A DNA stretch of 64,000 bases from CAYZNE01 sp964461035 (GTDB lineage: Archaea; Nanobdellota; Nanobdellia; Woesearchaeales; CAYZNE01), in assembly GCA_964461035.1 (NCBI GenBank), contig CAYWRI010000003.1, positions 1 through 64,000 on the forward strand. Reading direction: 5' to 3'. This document shows positions 49,974 through 57,982 of this stretch, in pieces. The notes beneath the pieces are model-generated. The model was not told the origin of the DNA. It ran no database searches and saw only the letters and a list, made by a program, of their open reading frames with translations. A program made the translations under genes and the position numbers. The number at the start of each line of letters is the position of its first letter. Position 1 is the stretch's first letter.

Positions 49974-51818
49974 ATGTGTGGAATATTCGGATATATTGGT
50001 TCTGAAGAAGCAGTTCCAATATTACTTAAAGGTCTTAAAAGATTAGAATACAGAGGTTATGATTCTGCAGGCATTGCATTAATAGATAAAAACTTAGTAA
50101 TTACTAAAGTCAAAGGAAACCTAAATCTATTAGGTGAAAAACTTAAACTTGAAACTCATAAATCAAATATTGGAATTGCTCATACGAGATGGGCAACACA
50201 TGGTGTTCCAAATGAAATTAATGCACATCCTCATGTAAATGAATTAAAAACTATTTCAATAGTTCATAATGGAATAATTGAAAATTATAAAACCATAAAA
50301 CAATATTTACAAAAAAAAGGTTATAACTTTTCAACAGATACAGATAGTGAAGTTTTGGTTCATTTAATAGATTATAATTATAAATTAAATTCAAACAATT
50401 TAGTTAATGCAGTGAAAAAATCCTTATTAATGATTGAAGGAACTTATGGTCTTGCGGTTTTATCAATTTATGAACCAGAAAAAATAATAGTTGCAAAAAA
50501 AGGAAGTCCTGTTATAATCGGGAAATCTGATAAAAATGAGTTCTTTATTGCAAGTGACGTGAGTGCAGTTATTGAATATACTAAAAACATAACTTTTCTT
50601 AAAGATGGAGAAATTGCGGTTTTGGACAAAAAAGAAATAAAAATATTTAATCTTAATAATGAAGATTGTAAAGATCCAAAATATGAACAAGTAGAAATGG
50701 AACTTGAAGAAATTGAAAAAAAAGGATTTGAGCATTTTATGTTAAAAGAAATTTATGAACAAGATAAAACTCTATTAAATTCACTTAGAGGAAGAATAAA
50801 TACTGAAACAGGAAATGTTACATTAGGTGGATTAACTGATAAACTAGAAACACTAAAACATGCAAAAAGAATTATTCTTATTGCATGTGGAACATCATGG
50901 CATTCTGCTTTAATTGGAGAATACTTATTAGAATCAATAGCGGGAATACCAACAGAAGTTGAATATGCAAGCGAATTCAGATATAGAAATCCGATAATTG
51001 AAGAAGGAACAGTTGTTTTTGTTATATCTCAATCTGGAGAAACTGCTGACACTTTAGCAGCATTACGTGAATCAAAAAATCAAAGTGCAACAGTCTTTGG
51101 GATTTGTAATGTTGTGGGTTCAAGCATAGCAAGACAAACTGATGCGGGAGTTTATATTCATGCAGGTCCTGAAATAGGTGTTGCATCCACAAAAGCATTT
51201 ACATCACAAGTAATTGTTCTTGTATTAATAGCAATTCTTCTTGGAAGACAAAGAAACTTATCTGAAGAAGAAGGGAAAAAATTAGTTAAAGAATTAAAAA
51301 ATATTCCAAAAAAAATTGAAAGTGCTTTAAAATATTTAGATGAAAAATCAATTAAAAGAATTACTAAATTATTTGCAAATACAAATAATGCACTTTTTTT
51401 AGGACGAGGAATTAATTATCCTGTTGCGTTAGAAGGTGCATTAAAAGTAAAAGAAATATCTTATATTCATGCTGAAGGTTATCCTGCTGCAGAAATGAAG
51501 CACGGTCCTATTGCACTAATAGCTGAAAACATGCCCTGTATTGTTATTGCAACAGAAGATTCAATGTATAATAAATTACTTTCAAATATTGAAGAAATAA
51601 AAGCAAGAAAAGGAAAAATTATTGTTATTGCAACAGAAGGTGATGAAAGAATAAAAGAACTTGCAACTGAAGTCATATATGTTCCTAAAACACTTTCTCT
51701 TTTATCACCTATAATAAATGTTATTCCTTTGCAACTACTTGCATATTATCTTGCAAAAGAAAGAGGATGTAGTATTGACAAACCAAGAAATCTTGCAAAA
51801 AGTGTTACAGTAGAATAA
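49974..51818 (+). CDS. glmS: Glutamine--fructose-6-phosphate aminotransferase
   Basis: A 614-residue enzyme making glucosamine-6-phosphate, entry to amino-sugar synthesis. The N-terminal Ntn glutaminase begins CGIFGYIG (Cys2 nucleophile) with RLEYRGYDSAG. Two SIS isomerase domains follow, with GTSWHSAL, SQSGETADT and a C-terminal end NLAKSVTVE. The TATA box (AAATATATAAAA) lies about 25-35 nt upstream. The next gene, 6 nt downstream, is a GNA1-type acetyltransferase acting on its product. Confidence 0.95.
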   Translation: MCGIFGYIGSEEAVPILLKGLKRLEYRGYDSAGIALIDKNLVITKVKGNLNLLGEKLKLETHKSNIGIAHTRWATHGVPNEINAHPHVNELKTISIVHNGIIENYKTIKQYLQKKGYNFSTDTDSEVLVHLIDYNYKLNSNNLVNAVKKSLLMIEGTYGLAVLSIYEPEKIIVAKKGSPVIIGKSDKNEFFIASDVSAVIEYTKNITFLKDGEIAVLDKKEIKIFNLNNEDCKDPKYEQVEMELEEIEKKGFEHFMLKEIYEQDKTLLNSLRGRINTETGNVTLGGLTDKLETLKHAKRIILIACGTSWHSALIGEYLLESIAGIPTEVEYASEFRYRNPIIEEGTVVFVISQSGETADTLAALRESKNQSATVFGICNVVGSSIARQTDAGVYIHAGPEIGVASTKAFTSQVIVLVLIAILLGRQRNLSEEEGKKLVKELKNIPKKIESALKYLDEKSIKRITKLFANTNNALFLGRGINYPVALEGALKVKEISYIHAEGYPAAEMKHGPIALIAENMPCIVIATEDSMYNKLLSNIEEIKARKGKIIVIATEGDERIKELATEVIYVPKTLSLLSPIINVIPLQLLAYYLAKERGCSIDKPRNLAKSVTVE

Positions 51819-51824
51819 AAGAAA

Positions 51825-52265
51825 ATGGAATACAAAATAGTAGAACTAACAAAAGAAATTATGGCAAAAGATTTTCAAGGTTTTTGTGAAACACTTAATA
51901 ATCTTAGATTGGTGGGAGAAATTACATTAGAAAAAGCAAAAACAACTCTTGACAAAATTAACTTACAAGACTCACACATTTTTGTTGCAATAGATGATAA
52001 TTTTAAGATATTAGCAACAACAACAATCATGATAGAACAAAAATTTATTAGAAACAATGCATTAGCAGGTCATATTGAAGATGTTTCTACAAGAAAAGGT
52101 TTTGAAAAACAAGGACTTGCTACAATAGTTATAAATTCCGCAATAAATTATGCTAAATCTCGAGGTTGTTACAAAATAATTCTTGATTGCGAGAATGAAT
52201 TAAAACTTTTTTATTCTAAATTCGGTTTTAAAGAAGAAGGACTTTTTATGGCTCTAAGATTTTGA
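51825..52265 (+). CDS. GNA1-like glucosamine-6-phosphate N-acetyltransferase
   Basis: A 146-residue GNAT acetyltransferase. GHIEDVSTRKGFEKQGLA (82-99) and the segment GCYKIILDCENELKLFYSKF (114-133), with final MALRF, closely follow eukaryotic GNA1 (GHIEDVV, GCYKVILDC, FYEKCGF). The Gln-Gly-Leu-Ala region binds acetyl-CoA. It would convert GlcN-6-P to GlcNAc-6-P. Adjacency to glmS, 6 nt apart, supports the substrate. Many archaea acetylate GlcN-1-P instead, so this is a eukaryote-like route. Confidence 0.8.
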   Translation: MEYKIVELTKEIMAKDFQGFCETLNNLRLVGEITLEKAKTTLDKINLQDSHIFVAIDDNFKILATTTIMIEQKFIRNNALAGHIEDVSTRKGFEKQGLATIVINSAINYAKSRGCYKIILDCENELKLFYSKFGFKEEGLFMALRF

Positions 52266-52325
52266 GTTTATTTTAGAAAAATAAGATGTAAAACCTTATA
52301 AACAATTAAATATTTCACGAATAAC

Positions 52326-52940
52326 ATGAAAGCAATAACTTTATTTAGTCATGGAATAGATAGTCCTGTAGCTTCAAAAATATGTAATGATAAAGGGATA
52401 GATTTAATTGGTTTACATTTTTGTTCTAAAGCAATAAATAAAACTTACTTAGATAACCTAAAACAATTAGCTCAACTAAGTGGAATAAAAAAATTATATC
52501 TTGCAGATCAATCACATTATCATAAAGAATATAAAAAAATATGCAATACGAGATTACAATGTGTTTTTTGCAAAAGAATGATGCTTAGAATTGCAGAAAA
52601 ACTTGCAGAAAAAGAAAATTGTAAATTTATTGTTACGGGAGATAATTTAAGTCAAGTAGCAACTCAAACAATAGAGAATATGAGAGTTGTTAGTAGCGTA
52701 ATTAAAAATAAAGACATAATTATTTTAAGACCAATTCTAACAAATGAAAAAAACGAAACAATAGATATTGCGAGAACAATAGGAACTTATGAATTTAATC
52801 TTAAATTTAAAGAAGGATGTATCTTCTTACCTAAATCTCCTGTTACAAGAACTAAAATATTGGTAATAGAAAAAGAAGAAAACAAACTCGATATAAATAA
52901 TTTAGTCGAACAAACTATTAATGAACTTAAATTAATCTAA
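52326..52940 (+). CDS. ThiI-like PP-loop ATPase without THUMP domain
   Basis: A 204-residue protein with the PP-loop SHGIDSPVAS (8-17; classical SGGxDS has Gly, here His-Gly), CVFCKRMM (C79 and C82) and TGDNLSQVATQT. These match the ATPase core of ThiI, which makes 4-thiouridine at tRNA position 8. The N-terminal ferredoxin-like and THUMP RNA-binding domains, about 170 residues, are missing. It may need a separate THUMP partner or act on another substrate. TATA CCTTATAAAC lies upstream. Confidence 0.75.
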   Translation: MKAITLFSHGIDSPVASKICNDKGIDLIGLHFCSKAINKTYLDNLKQLAQLSGIKKLYLADQSHYHKEYKKICNTRLQCVFCKRMMLRIAEKLAEKENCKFIVTGDNLSQVATQTIENMRVVSSVIKNKDIIILRPILTNEKNETIDIARTIGTYEFNLKFKEGCIFLPKSPVTRTKILVIEKEENKLDINNLVEQTINELKLI

Positions 52941-52952
52941 AAATTAAAAAAA

Positions 52953-53228
52953 TTATATTAACTCATCAATAGGAGGTTTTTTATTATTCTTATCTTCAGG
53001 AGCTTCTTGATTTTGTTTAGCATTAATTAAATTCTTTGCATCTGCTTCTAAATCAATACCTTCTTCTTTCAAAGCAGCAACATGCATTTTCATTATCTCT
53101 TCAACTATCTGTAAAATTCTTGATAGCTCTTGTCTTTCTTTAGCAAGAGTTGATAAAGATCCTTTGTGAAATCCTATTTTTTCATCTTTTGACATACTGT
53201 CAGTACCATTTGGGTTATTATCTACCAT
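52953..53228 (-). CDS. Small helical protein coupled to a winged-helix gene
   Basis: A 91-residue polar protein. ATG 53228 is chosen because AGGTGA lies 9-14 nt upstream; an in-frame ATG at 53240 would place the start inside the previous stop region. A central amphipathic helix (about 20-58) is followed by an acidic, Asn/Lys-rich tail. It lies 12 nt downstream of the winged-helix gene and is surely in the same transcript. No family is recognised. Confidence 0.55.
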   Translation of the reverse strand: MVDNNPNGTDSMSKDEKIGFHKGSLSTLAKERQELSRILQIVEEIMKMHVAALKEEGIDLEADAKNLINAKQNQEAPEDKNNKKPPIDELI

Positions 53229-53240
53229 TTTATTTATCAC

Positions 53241-53510
53241 CTATATAATTAATGAATCAATTCTGTGAATACTTTTTGCAATTTCTTCGCCTTTTTTTGT
53301 TAAAGTAATTATTTTAAGTCTTCCTTTTTTATGAAAAGTAACAATTCCATTTGTTTCCATTGCCTGTAAAATTTTGACTATGTGGCTATAAGTGCAATCA
53401 ATTTTTTTTGCAATTGTAGAAGCATAAACTTCTTCAGGAGTGTTTATTAAAGCCAATAAAAGTTTTGCAGGCTTCTCCCGGAATATTAACGTAAACACTG
53501 ATCTTTCCAT
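53241..53510 (-). CDS. Winged-helix DNA-binding protein (MarR/ArsR-like)
   Basis: An 89-residue single wHTH domain: EKPAKLLLALINTPEEVYAS, then TIAKKIDCTYSHIVKILQAM as helix-turn-helix, and a wing GIVTFHKKGRLKIITLTKKG. This is the common archaeal short MarR-like form. A TATA (GCTTTATAAATAAG on minus) lies about 20-33 nt before the ATG. It is divergent from the signal peptidase gene, whose promoter bears the palindrome at 53638-53651, a possible target. Confidence 0.75.
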   Translation of the reverse strand: MERSVFTLIFREKPAKLLLALINTPEEVYASTIAKKIDCTYSHIVKILQAMETNGIVTFHKKGRLKIITLTKKGEEIAKSIHRIDSLII

Positions 53511-53637
53511 GTTTAGAATAGAAAAATAACTTATTTATAAAGCTTTTGATTGCAATTATGTTTGTCCTAACTTAATATTTTTTATTGTAAAAAACAATCA
53601 TAACTTAATGAGTTTCTCACGTTTTAAAGACATTTCG

Positions 53638-53651
53638 TCACTTAAAAGTGA
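53638..53651. promoter_or_regulatory. Palindrome next to the signal peptidase TATA box
   Basis: TCACTTAAAAGTGA is a perfect inverted repeat (6-bp arms, AA centre) abutting the TATA box CTTTATAAA (about 53655-53663). A bound protein would block TFB/TBP access. The divergent winged-helix protein at 53241-53510 is the obvious candidate regulator. The core ACTTAAAAGT also occurs at 36986-36997. Confidence 0.45.
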
Positions 53652-53685
53652 AAACTTTATAAATGCATTTTGATTCTTCTCTTTT

Positions 53686-54174
53686 ATGAATAAATGGGCT
53701 ATTTACAATGTAATATTAGTAATTGCGGTATTTATACTTGGAATTCTAATTAGTAATCTATTAAATGATAATCTATTATATTCTCCTTTTTCAAATCAAG
53801 AAGTTATAGAACAAAATTCTCCTAATAATTGGATATCTGAAAATAAAATTCATGTATATGAAGATTATGTGATGCTTGATATAGGCGAATCAAATTTTAT
53901 AGGATTTGAAGATACTGGTTCAATGGACCCAACTTTTGATTCTGAGGCCAATGCATTAGAAATAATACCTAAAAGTGCATCAGATATAACAACAGGAGAT
54001 ATTATTTCATTTAAAGCAAAAGATGGTAAAACATATGTTCATCGAGTAATACAAACAGGAATTGATTCAGAAGGAAACTATTTTATTACCAAAGGAGATA
54101 ACAATCCAAATCCAGATCCATACAAAATCTATTTTTCAGATGTTGTCGGGGTTGTCGTTGCAGTTTTCTATTAG
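53686..54174 (+). CDS. Archaeal type I signal peptidase
   Basis: A 162-residue membrane protease that removes Sec signal peptides. One N-terminal membrane helix (about 5-26) is followed by the catalytic Ser box TGSMDPTF (Ser79), the box GDIISFKAKDGKTYVHRVI with His119, and TKGDNNPNPDP with Asp138 and Asp144. Ser-His-Asp is the archaeal/ER (S26B) arrangement, unlike the bacterial Ser-Lys dyad. The start directly follows a TATA box with leaderless spacing. Confidence 0.85.
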   Translation: MNKWAIYNVILVIAVFILGILISNLLNDNLLYSPFSNQEVIEQNSPNNWISENKIHVYEDYVMLDIGESNFIGFEDTGSMDPTFDSEANALEIIPKSASDITTGDIISFKAKDGKTYVHRVIQTGIDSEGNYFITKGDNNPNPDPYKIYFSDVVGVVVAVFY

Positions 54175-54202
54175 TTATTAGATTCTATTAATTTTTATAA
54201 GT

Positions 54203-56245
54203 TTAAACAGAACTAATATTATTTTCTTTTTTTATTCGAATAACTGTATCTGCATAACTTTCAAGTTTTGGCTCGTGACTAACAATTATTATTTGAGACA
54301 TATTTAATCTCTCTAAAACTTCTCTAACTCTATCCATTTGCTCAGATGAAAATCCATCAGTTGGCTCATCTAATATTAAAAAGTTTTTAGTATTAATTCC
54401 AGTCATAAAATTATTTATTACTTTATTCAAAGATAATCTATATGCGAGAGCAACACTGGTTTTTTCTCCACCTGAAAGATTTTGTATATTTGCATCATAA
54501 CCATTCTGTTCAATCAGGGGTGTAAATGAATCATCCAAAATTACATTTAAATTATCATCTTCTATAAGAATATTAAACCACTCTTGAAAATATTCATTAC
54601 ATTCTTTTAAAATATTAGCAATAGTATACTTTTCCATTGACTCCATTAATTGAATAAAAAAAGAATCAAGCCAATCTCTTAAAATAATTTTTTCTTTAAT
54701 CCTATTTTGAATCTTTATTTTTTCTTTAATCTTTTCTTCGACTTCTTTAAGTTTTTCAGATAAATTATCAATATCTTTTTTAATTTCTGCAAATTTAATT
54801 TCTAAACTTTTTAAAATATTATTTTCAGCTTTAAACTCATTATTCTTTTCTTCAAATATTTTTGAAATTTCCTTGTTTATTTTTTTAGACCAATTCAAAA
54901 TATTATTATTTTCTGTTTCAATAAGTGTTAAATAATCTAAGGATTCTTTTTCATAATTTGTAAGTCTGAGCTTTTTTTCTTTAATAGAAGCTAACTTAAG
55001 CTTTTTTATTTCTGCATCACGAATAATCTTAAGATACTTTTCAATATCATTTTCTACTTTTTCAAGCTTTTCAGCAATTAAGGGAATATTAAGATTGATT
55101 TTTTCTTGTTTTTCTTTCCTTGCTTTTATTTTTTCAGATTCTTTAGCAAATATTTGTTGTTTATATTCATTACTCACAGTTTGACCGCATTTAGAACATA
55201 TTTCTAAAGAAGTTATATTATCAATTATTTTTTGACTTTCATTGATTCTTGAATCTAAAATACCTTTTTTACTAATCATTTCATTATTTTTATTAATTAT
55301 TTGAATTTTTGATTCTTTTAAATTTTGAATTTGTGTCTTAAGCTCTTCAACATTAGGCAATTCTAAATTGGAAGTTTCACTTAATTCTTTTTTCAACAAA
55401 CTTGTTATTTTATTATTTGATTCAATTCTATTTTTCATAGATTCAAGTTTTGTTTTAGAAATTGCAATTTTTCTTTTTATATCGTTTTGTGTCTCTATAT
55501 CTTGTTTAATTTCTAAAATTTCTTTATTTAGTTTTTCAATTATCTCTTTTCTTTCTATTATTTTACTTTCAGAATTATTATACAATTCTTTTAACTCTTC
55601 GATTTTAACTTTAAGTTCTTTTTGTTTCTCTTTTAGAATATTGATATCTTCAACATGTGATTGATCATTGCGAATTTTCGCATTAATTTCTTTTAGGTAT
55701 AATGAGACATTAGATCTTATCAGTTTATATTTATCAAGATTGAAGATTTTTCTTATGATTTCAACTCTTGAATCAGGAGAATCAAATAAAATTTTTTTCA
55801 TATCTTCCTGAGGAGTATAAACTGTATATCTGTAAATAAGTGCAGGACTTCTTGTTATAAATTCTTTAGGATAACCAAGTATTTCAAGTAATTTAGCTCG
55901 TAATTCTTGAGGTGTTAATTGAATTTCAAGATCATTCATTGTTAAACCGCATTCATCTTGATTAATCCCTCGAGAAGTTTTTTTAATATGTCTTTTTATT
56001 TTAATAATCTCATTATTTACTTCAATTTCTAATTCAACAAAACCCTTAGTTGTTCCATATCTAAGAAGCGAACTTCCATCCACACTACCCTTTATAAAAC
56101 CAAACAATGCAAATTCTGTAGCGATAAGCAATGAAGTTTTTCCACTTCCAATGTCACCACTTAAAAGAATTATTTTACCATCTAGGTTTATCTCTTGAAA
56201 TTTATATGTTCGTATGTTCTTTAGAACAATCCTCTTTATTTGCAT
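54203..56245 (-). CDS. Rad50/SbcC-like SMC ATPase
   Basis: A 680-residue ABC-type ATPase. It has an N-terminal Walker A GDIGSGKTS (30-38), a Q-loop region, coiled coils at about 180-345 and 360-500, a zinc-hook CSKC (350-353) between them, then signature LSGGEK (590-595), Walker B LILDEPTDGFS and a final SHEP. Rad50 hooks are usually CPxC; CSKC keeps both Cys. It is shorter than most Rad50 (850-1000). No Mre11, HerA or NurA gene lies nearby, so its partner is unknown. Confidence 0.85.
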   Translation of the reverse strand: MQIKRIVLKNIRTYKFQEINLDGKIILLSGDIGSGKTSLLIATEFALFGFIKGSVDGSSLLRYGTTKGFVELEIEVNNEIIKIKRHIKKTSRGINQDECGLTMNDLEIQLTPQELRAKLLEILGYPKEFITRSPALIYRYTVYTPQEDMKKILFDSPDSRVEIIRKIFNLDKYKLIRSNVSLYLKEINAKIRNDQSHVEDINILKEKQKELKVKIEELKELYNNSESKIIERKEIIEKLNKEILEIKQDIETQNDIKRKIAISKTKLESMKNRIESNNKITSLLKKELSETSNLELPNVEELKTQIQNLKESKIQIINKNNEMISKKGILDSRINESQKIIDNITSLEICSKCGQTVSNEYKQQIFAKESEKIKARKEKQEKINLNIPLIAEKLEKVENDIEKYLKIIRDAEIKKLKLASIKEKKLRLTNYEKESLDYLTLIETENNNILNWSKKINKEISKIFEEKNNEFKAENNILKSLEIKFAEIKKDIDNLSEKLKEVEEKIKEKIKIQNRIKEKIILRDWLDSFFIQLMESMEKYTIANILKECNEYFQEWFNILIEDDNLNVILDDSFTPLIEQNGYDANIQNLSGGEKTSVALAYRLSLNKVINNFMTGINTKNFLILDEPTDGFSSEQMDRVREVLERLNMSQIIIVSHEPKLESYADTVIRIKKENNISSV

Positions 56246-56399
56246 TAATCCAAGAAAGACCTTTATTCTTATAAATTTTGCTTTTATGATATATTAATAA
56301 TAAAACATATTTAATTTGAACTTTGAGACCTTAATTCAAATCTTTGCAGAGTTCTTTTCTTACCAAAAATTTAAATAGTTCAATAAATTTAAATATTAT

Positions 56400-56846
56400 A
56401 TGAAAAAAGTTTTATGGTATGATTATATGATGACTTATACTTATACTAAAGACTGTATAATTGTCAGAGAAATAAAAGAATTGTTAAATAAAGAATCTGA
56501 TTTTGAAATAGAACTATTTCATTATATTAATCCTTTTCAGGATGAAAAGTCTGAAAAATACATTTCTGATTCAACAACTGATAGAATATATTGTAGAGAT
56601 ACTCCTAAGTATCTTAAACGAGCAATAGCAAGACATAATCCTGCAGTTCTCTTAATACATCCGGGTTGGATTTTTCAGAAGCATCTTGGTGAATTACATG
56701 AGAAATATCCTGAAATGCATATTGGTTTACTTGTTAAGGGTGGAGAGTGTCCTGATATGTCTATTTATAATGAACTAGAAGTTCTTCCTGCTGATAATGC
56801 TGAAAAACAATTAGAATATATTCTAAAAGTATTGAAAAATGAGTAA
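56400..56846 (+). CDS. Hypothetical alpha/beta protein, 148 aa
   Basis: A 148-residue soluble protein with an alternating strand-helix pattern (KKVLWYDYM at the start; PAVLLIHPGW, then HIGLLVKGG, later), suggesting a small Rossmann- or receiver-like fold. No phospho-acceptor pocket or nucleotide motif is convincing. A TATA-like sequence (AAATTTAAATA) lies in the 40 nt upstream. No family is recognised. Confidence 0.55.
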   Translation: MKKVLWYDYMMTYTYTKDCIIVREIKELLNKESDFEIELFHYINPFQDEKSEKYISDSTTDRIYCRDTPKYLKRAIARHNPAVLLIHPGWIFQKHLGELHEKYPEMHIGLLVKGGECPDMSIYNELEVLPADNAEKQLEYILKVLKNE

Positions 56847-56915
56847 TTTTGTGATTTAATTCTTTTTTGAATTATTAGAATAATTGAAAATAACTAAAAC
56901 TTCCTAATTATAACT

Positions 56916-56983
56916 GGTTTATTGGTATTTTTCAGCATTATTTATTATAAACCCTAAGAAGCCCACAACGAGTTGCGAGCTTC
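56916..56983. other. Two adjacent hairpins in a convergent intergenic space
   Basis: GGTTTA/TAAACC (56916-56921/56948-56953) is followed by GAAGC/GCTTC (56958-56962/56979-56983), which encloses CAA-CGAG-TTG with a symmetric 3x3 internal loop. The palindrome TTCCCGGGAA (56981-56990) overlaps the end. This small patch is clearly richer in G+C than its surroundings, as stable RNAs in AT-rich genomes tend to be. The remaining sequence to 57135 shows no gene. Confidence 0.4.
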
Positions 56984-57135
56984 CCGGGAAAAAGAGGTGA
57001 GTAGAATTTATTCTATTTGATGGAAATCAGATTGCCTATATAAATCTTTTGTTTTGTTTTTATTTAAAAATAGTAACAGAATGAGATAAACCTGAAATAA
57101 TCTATAAAAAATGAAATTTAAAAAGAACAAAAAAC

Positions 57136-57543
57136 CTATTTTTTCTTTGATTTAGTTGCTTTTAGTTTTTTAGTGATGCCCATTTTGTGATTGCATTTTT
57201 CACAATTAAAAATTACGGCCTTAGTTCCAAGAAACGATTTTCTCTTAAAGGGCGCTTGAGTTTTACCAGAAAACCCGCATTCAGGGCAAGTATATTCAAT
57301 ATTACATGTTAGTAAATCTTCATATTCTTCAATAGGTGCACTATAACCACATTCAGGACAAACATATTCTTTCGCTCTAGTTTTGAATCTTCCAGTTTTA
57401 GGATTGATTGGCTTTCCCATTAGTCCTTTTTTACATTTAGGACATAATTCTCTAAAAACCCAGGCTCTCACTTTAAATTTATCGTGTTCTCTAATTGTTA
57501 TATATACTAATTCTTTCATTGATTCAGGTTCTTTTAATTCCAT
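57136..57543 (-). CDS. Zinc-ribbon protein with four CxxC pairs
   Basis: A 135-residue protein with CPKC, CPEC, CPEC and CEKC spaced as two zinc ribbons, the second resembling TFIIS/RPA12-type or ribosomal eL42-like ribbons (YTCPECGFSGKT then FNCEKCNHKM). The tail is basic. It may bind nucleic acid or serve in an archaeal ribosome or transcription complex. It begins right after the stop of the gene at 57544, with which it is co-transcribed. Confidence 0.7.
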   Translation of the reverse strand: MELKEPESMKELVYITIREHDKFKVRAWVFRELCPKCKKGLMGKPINPKTGRFKTRAKEYVCPECGYSAPIEEYEDLLTCNIEYTCPECGFSGKTQAPFKRKSFLGTKAVIFNCEKCNHKMGITKKLKATKSKKK

Positions 57544-57837
57544 TCATAACACCTCAAAAAGTTTCTGCTTTAAGTACAGTTTTTTATTCAAACTCTTCTC
57601 TTTTATATAATTATTGATTTCTGCATCGGTCAGATGTCCATAATTCTTAGGTATGATACTAAGTTCTGAAGCTAATCTTCGATTTAGCCAGATTTTTTGT
57701 GAATCCATTGTTTTTTTAGGTTTTTTAATACATTCAACTTCCATAAGAATACCTTTGAATCTATGACCTTCAAAAGGTGAATGTTCATGAACATCTGCAA
57801 CTTCTGCACTTTTTATTTTACATACAATTGTAGTCAT
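57544..57837 (-). CDS. Hypothetical protein upstream of zinc-ribbon gene
   Basis: A 97-residue protein. The N-terminal half is beta-rich (MTTIVCKIKSAEVADVHEHS then GHRFKGILMEVECI) with several His, the C-terminal half helical and basic. Its stop directly abuts the zinc-ribbon gene start, suggesting they form a functional pair. The two diverge from the aRF1 gene. No family is recognised. Confidence 0.6.
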   Translation of the reverse strand: MTTIVCKIKSAEVADVHEHSPFEGHRFKGILMEVECIKKPKKTMDSQKIWLNRRLASELSIIPKNYGHLTDAEINNYIKEKSLNKKLYLKQKLFEVL

Positions 57838-57982
57838 GCCTTTCCATTAGCTAATTCCATTTAAATACTTTTTTCTATAATGATATTAATAATAGATCCA
57901 TTGCCTTCATAAATATTTTTTAATCTTTTTTAAACAATTTATTATCGCAGATTTTATAAATTATTAATAATCTCACTAACTT

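Noticed and set aside
56956..56982. Similarity of the GC-rich patch to a conserved 16S rRNA segment (CAACGAG)
   Set aside because: Only about seven bases agree and no flanking rRNA sequence follows, so an rRNA fragment is not supported.
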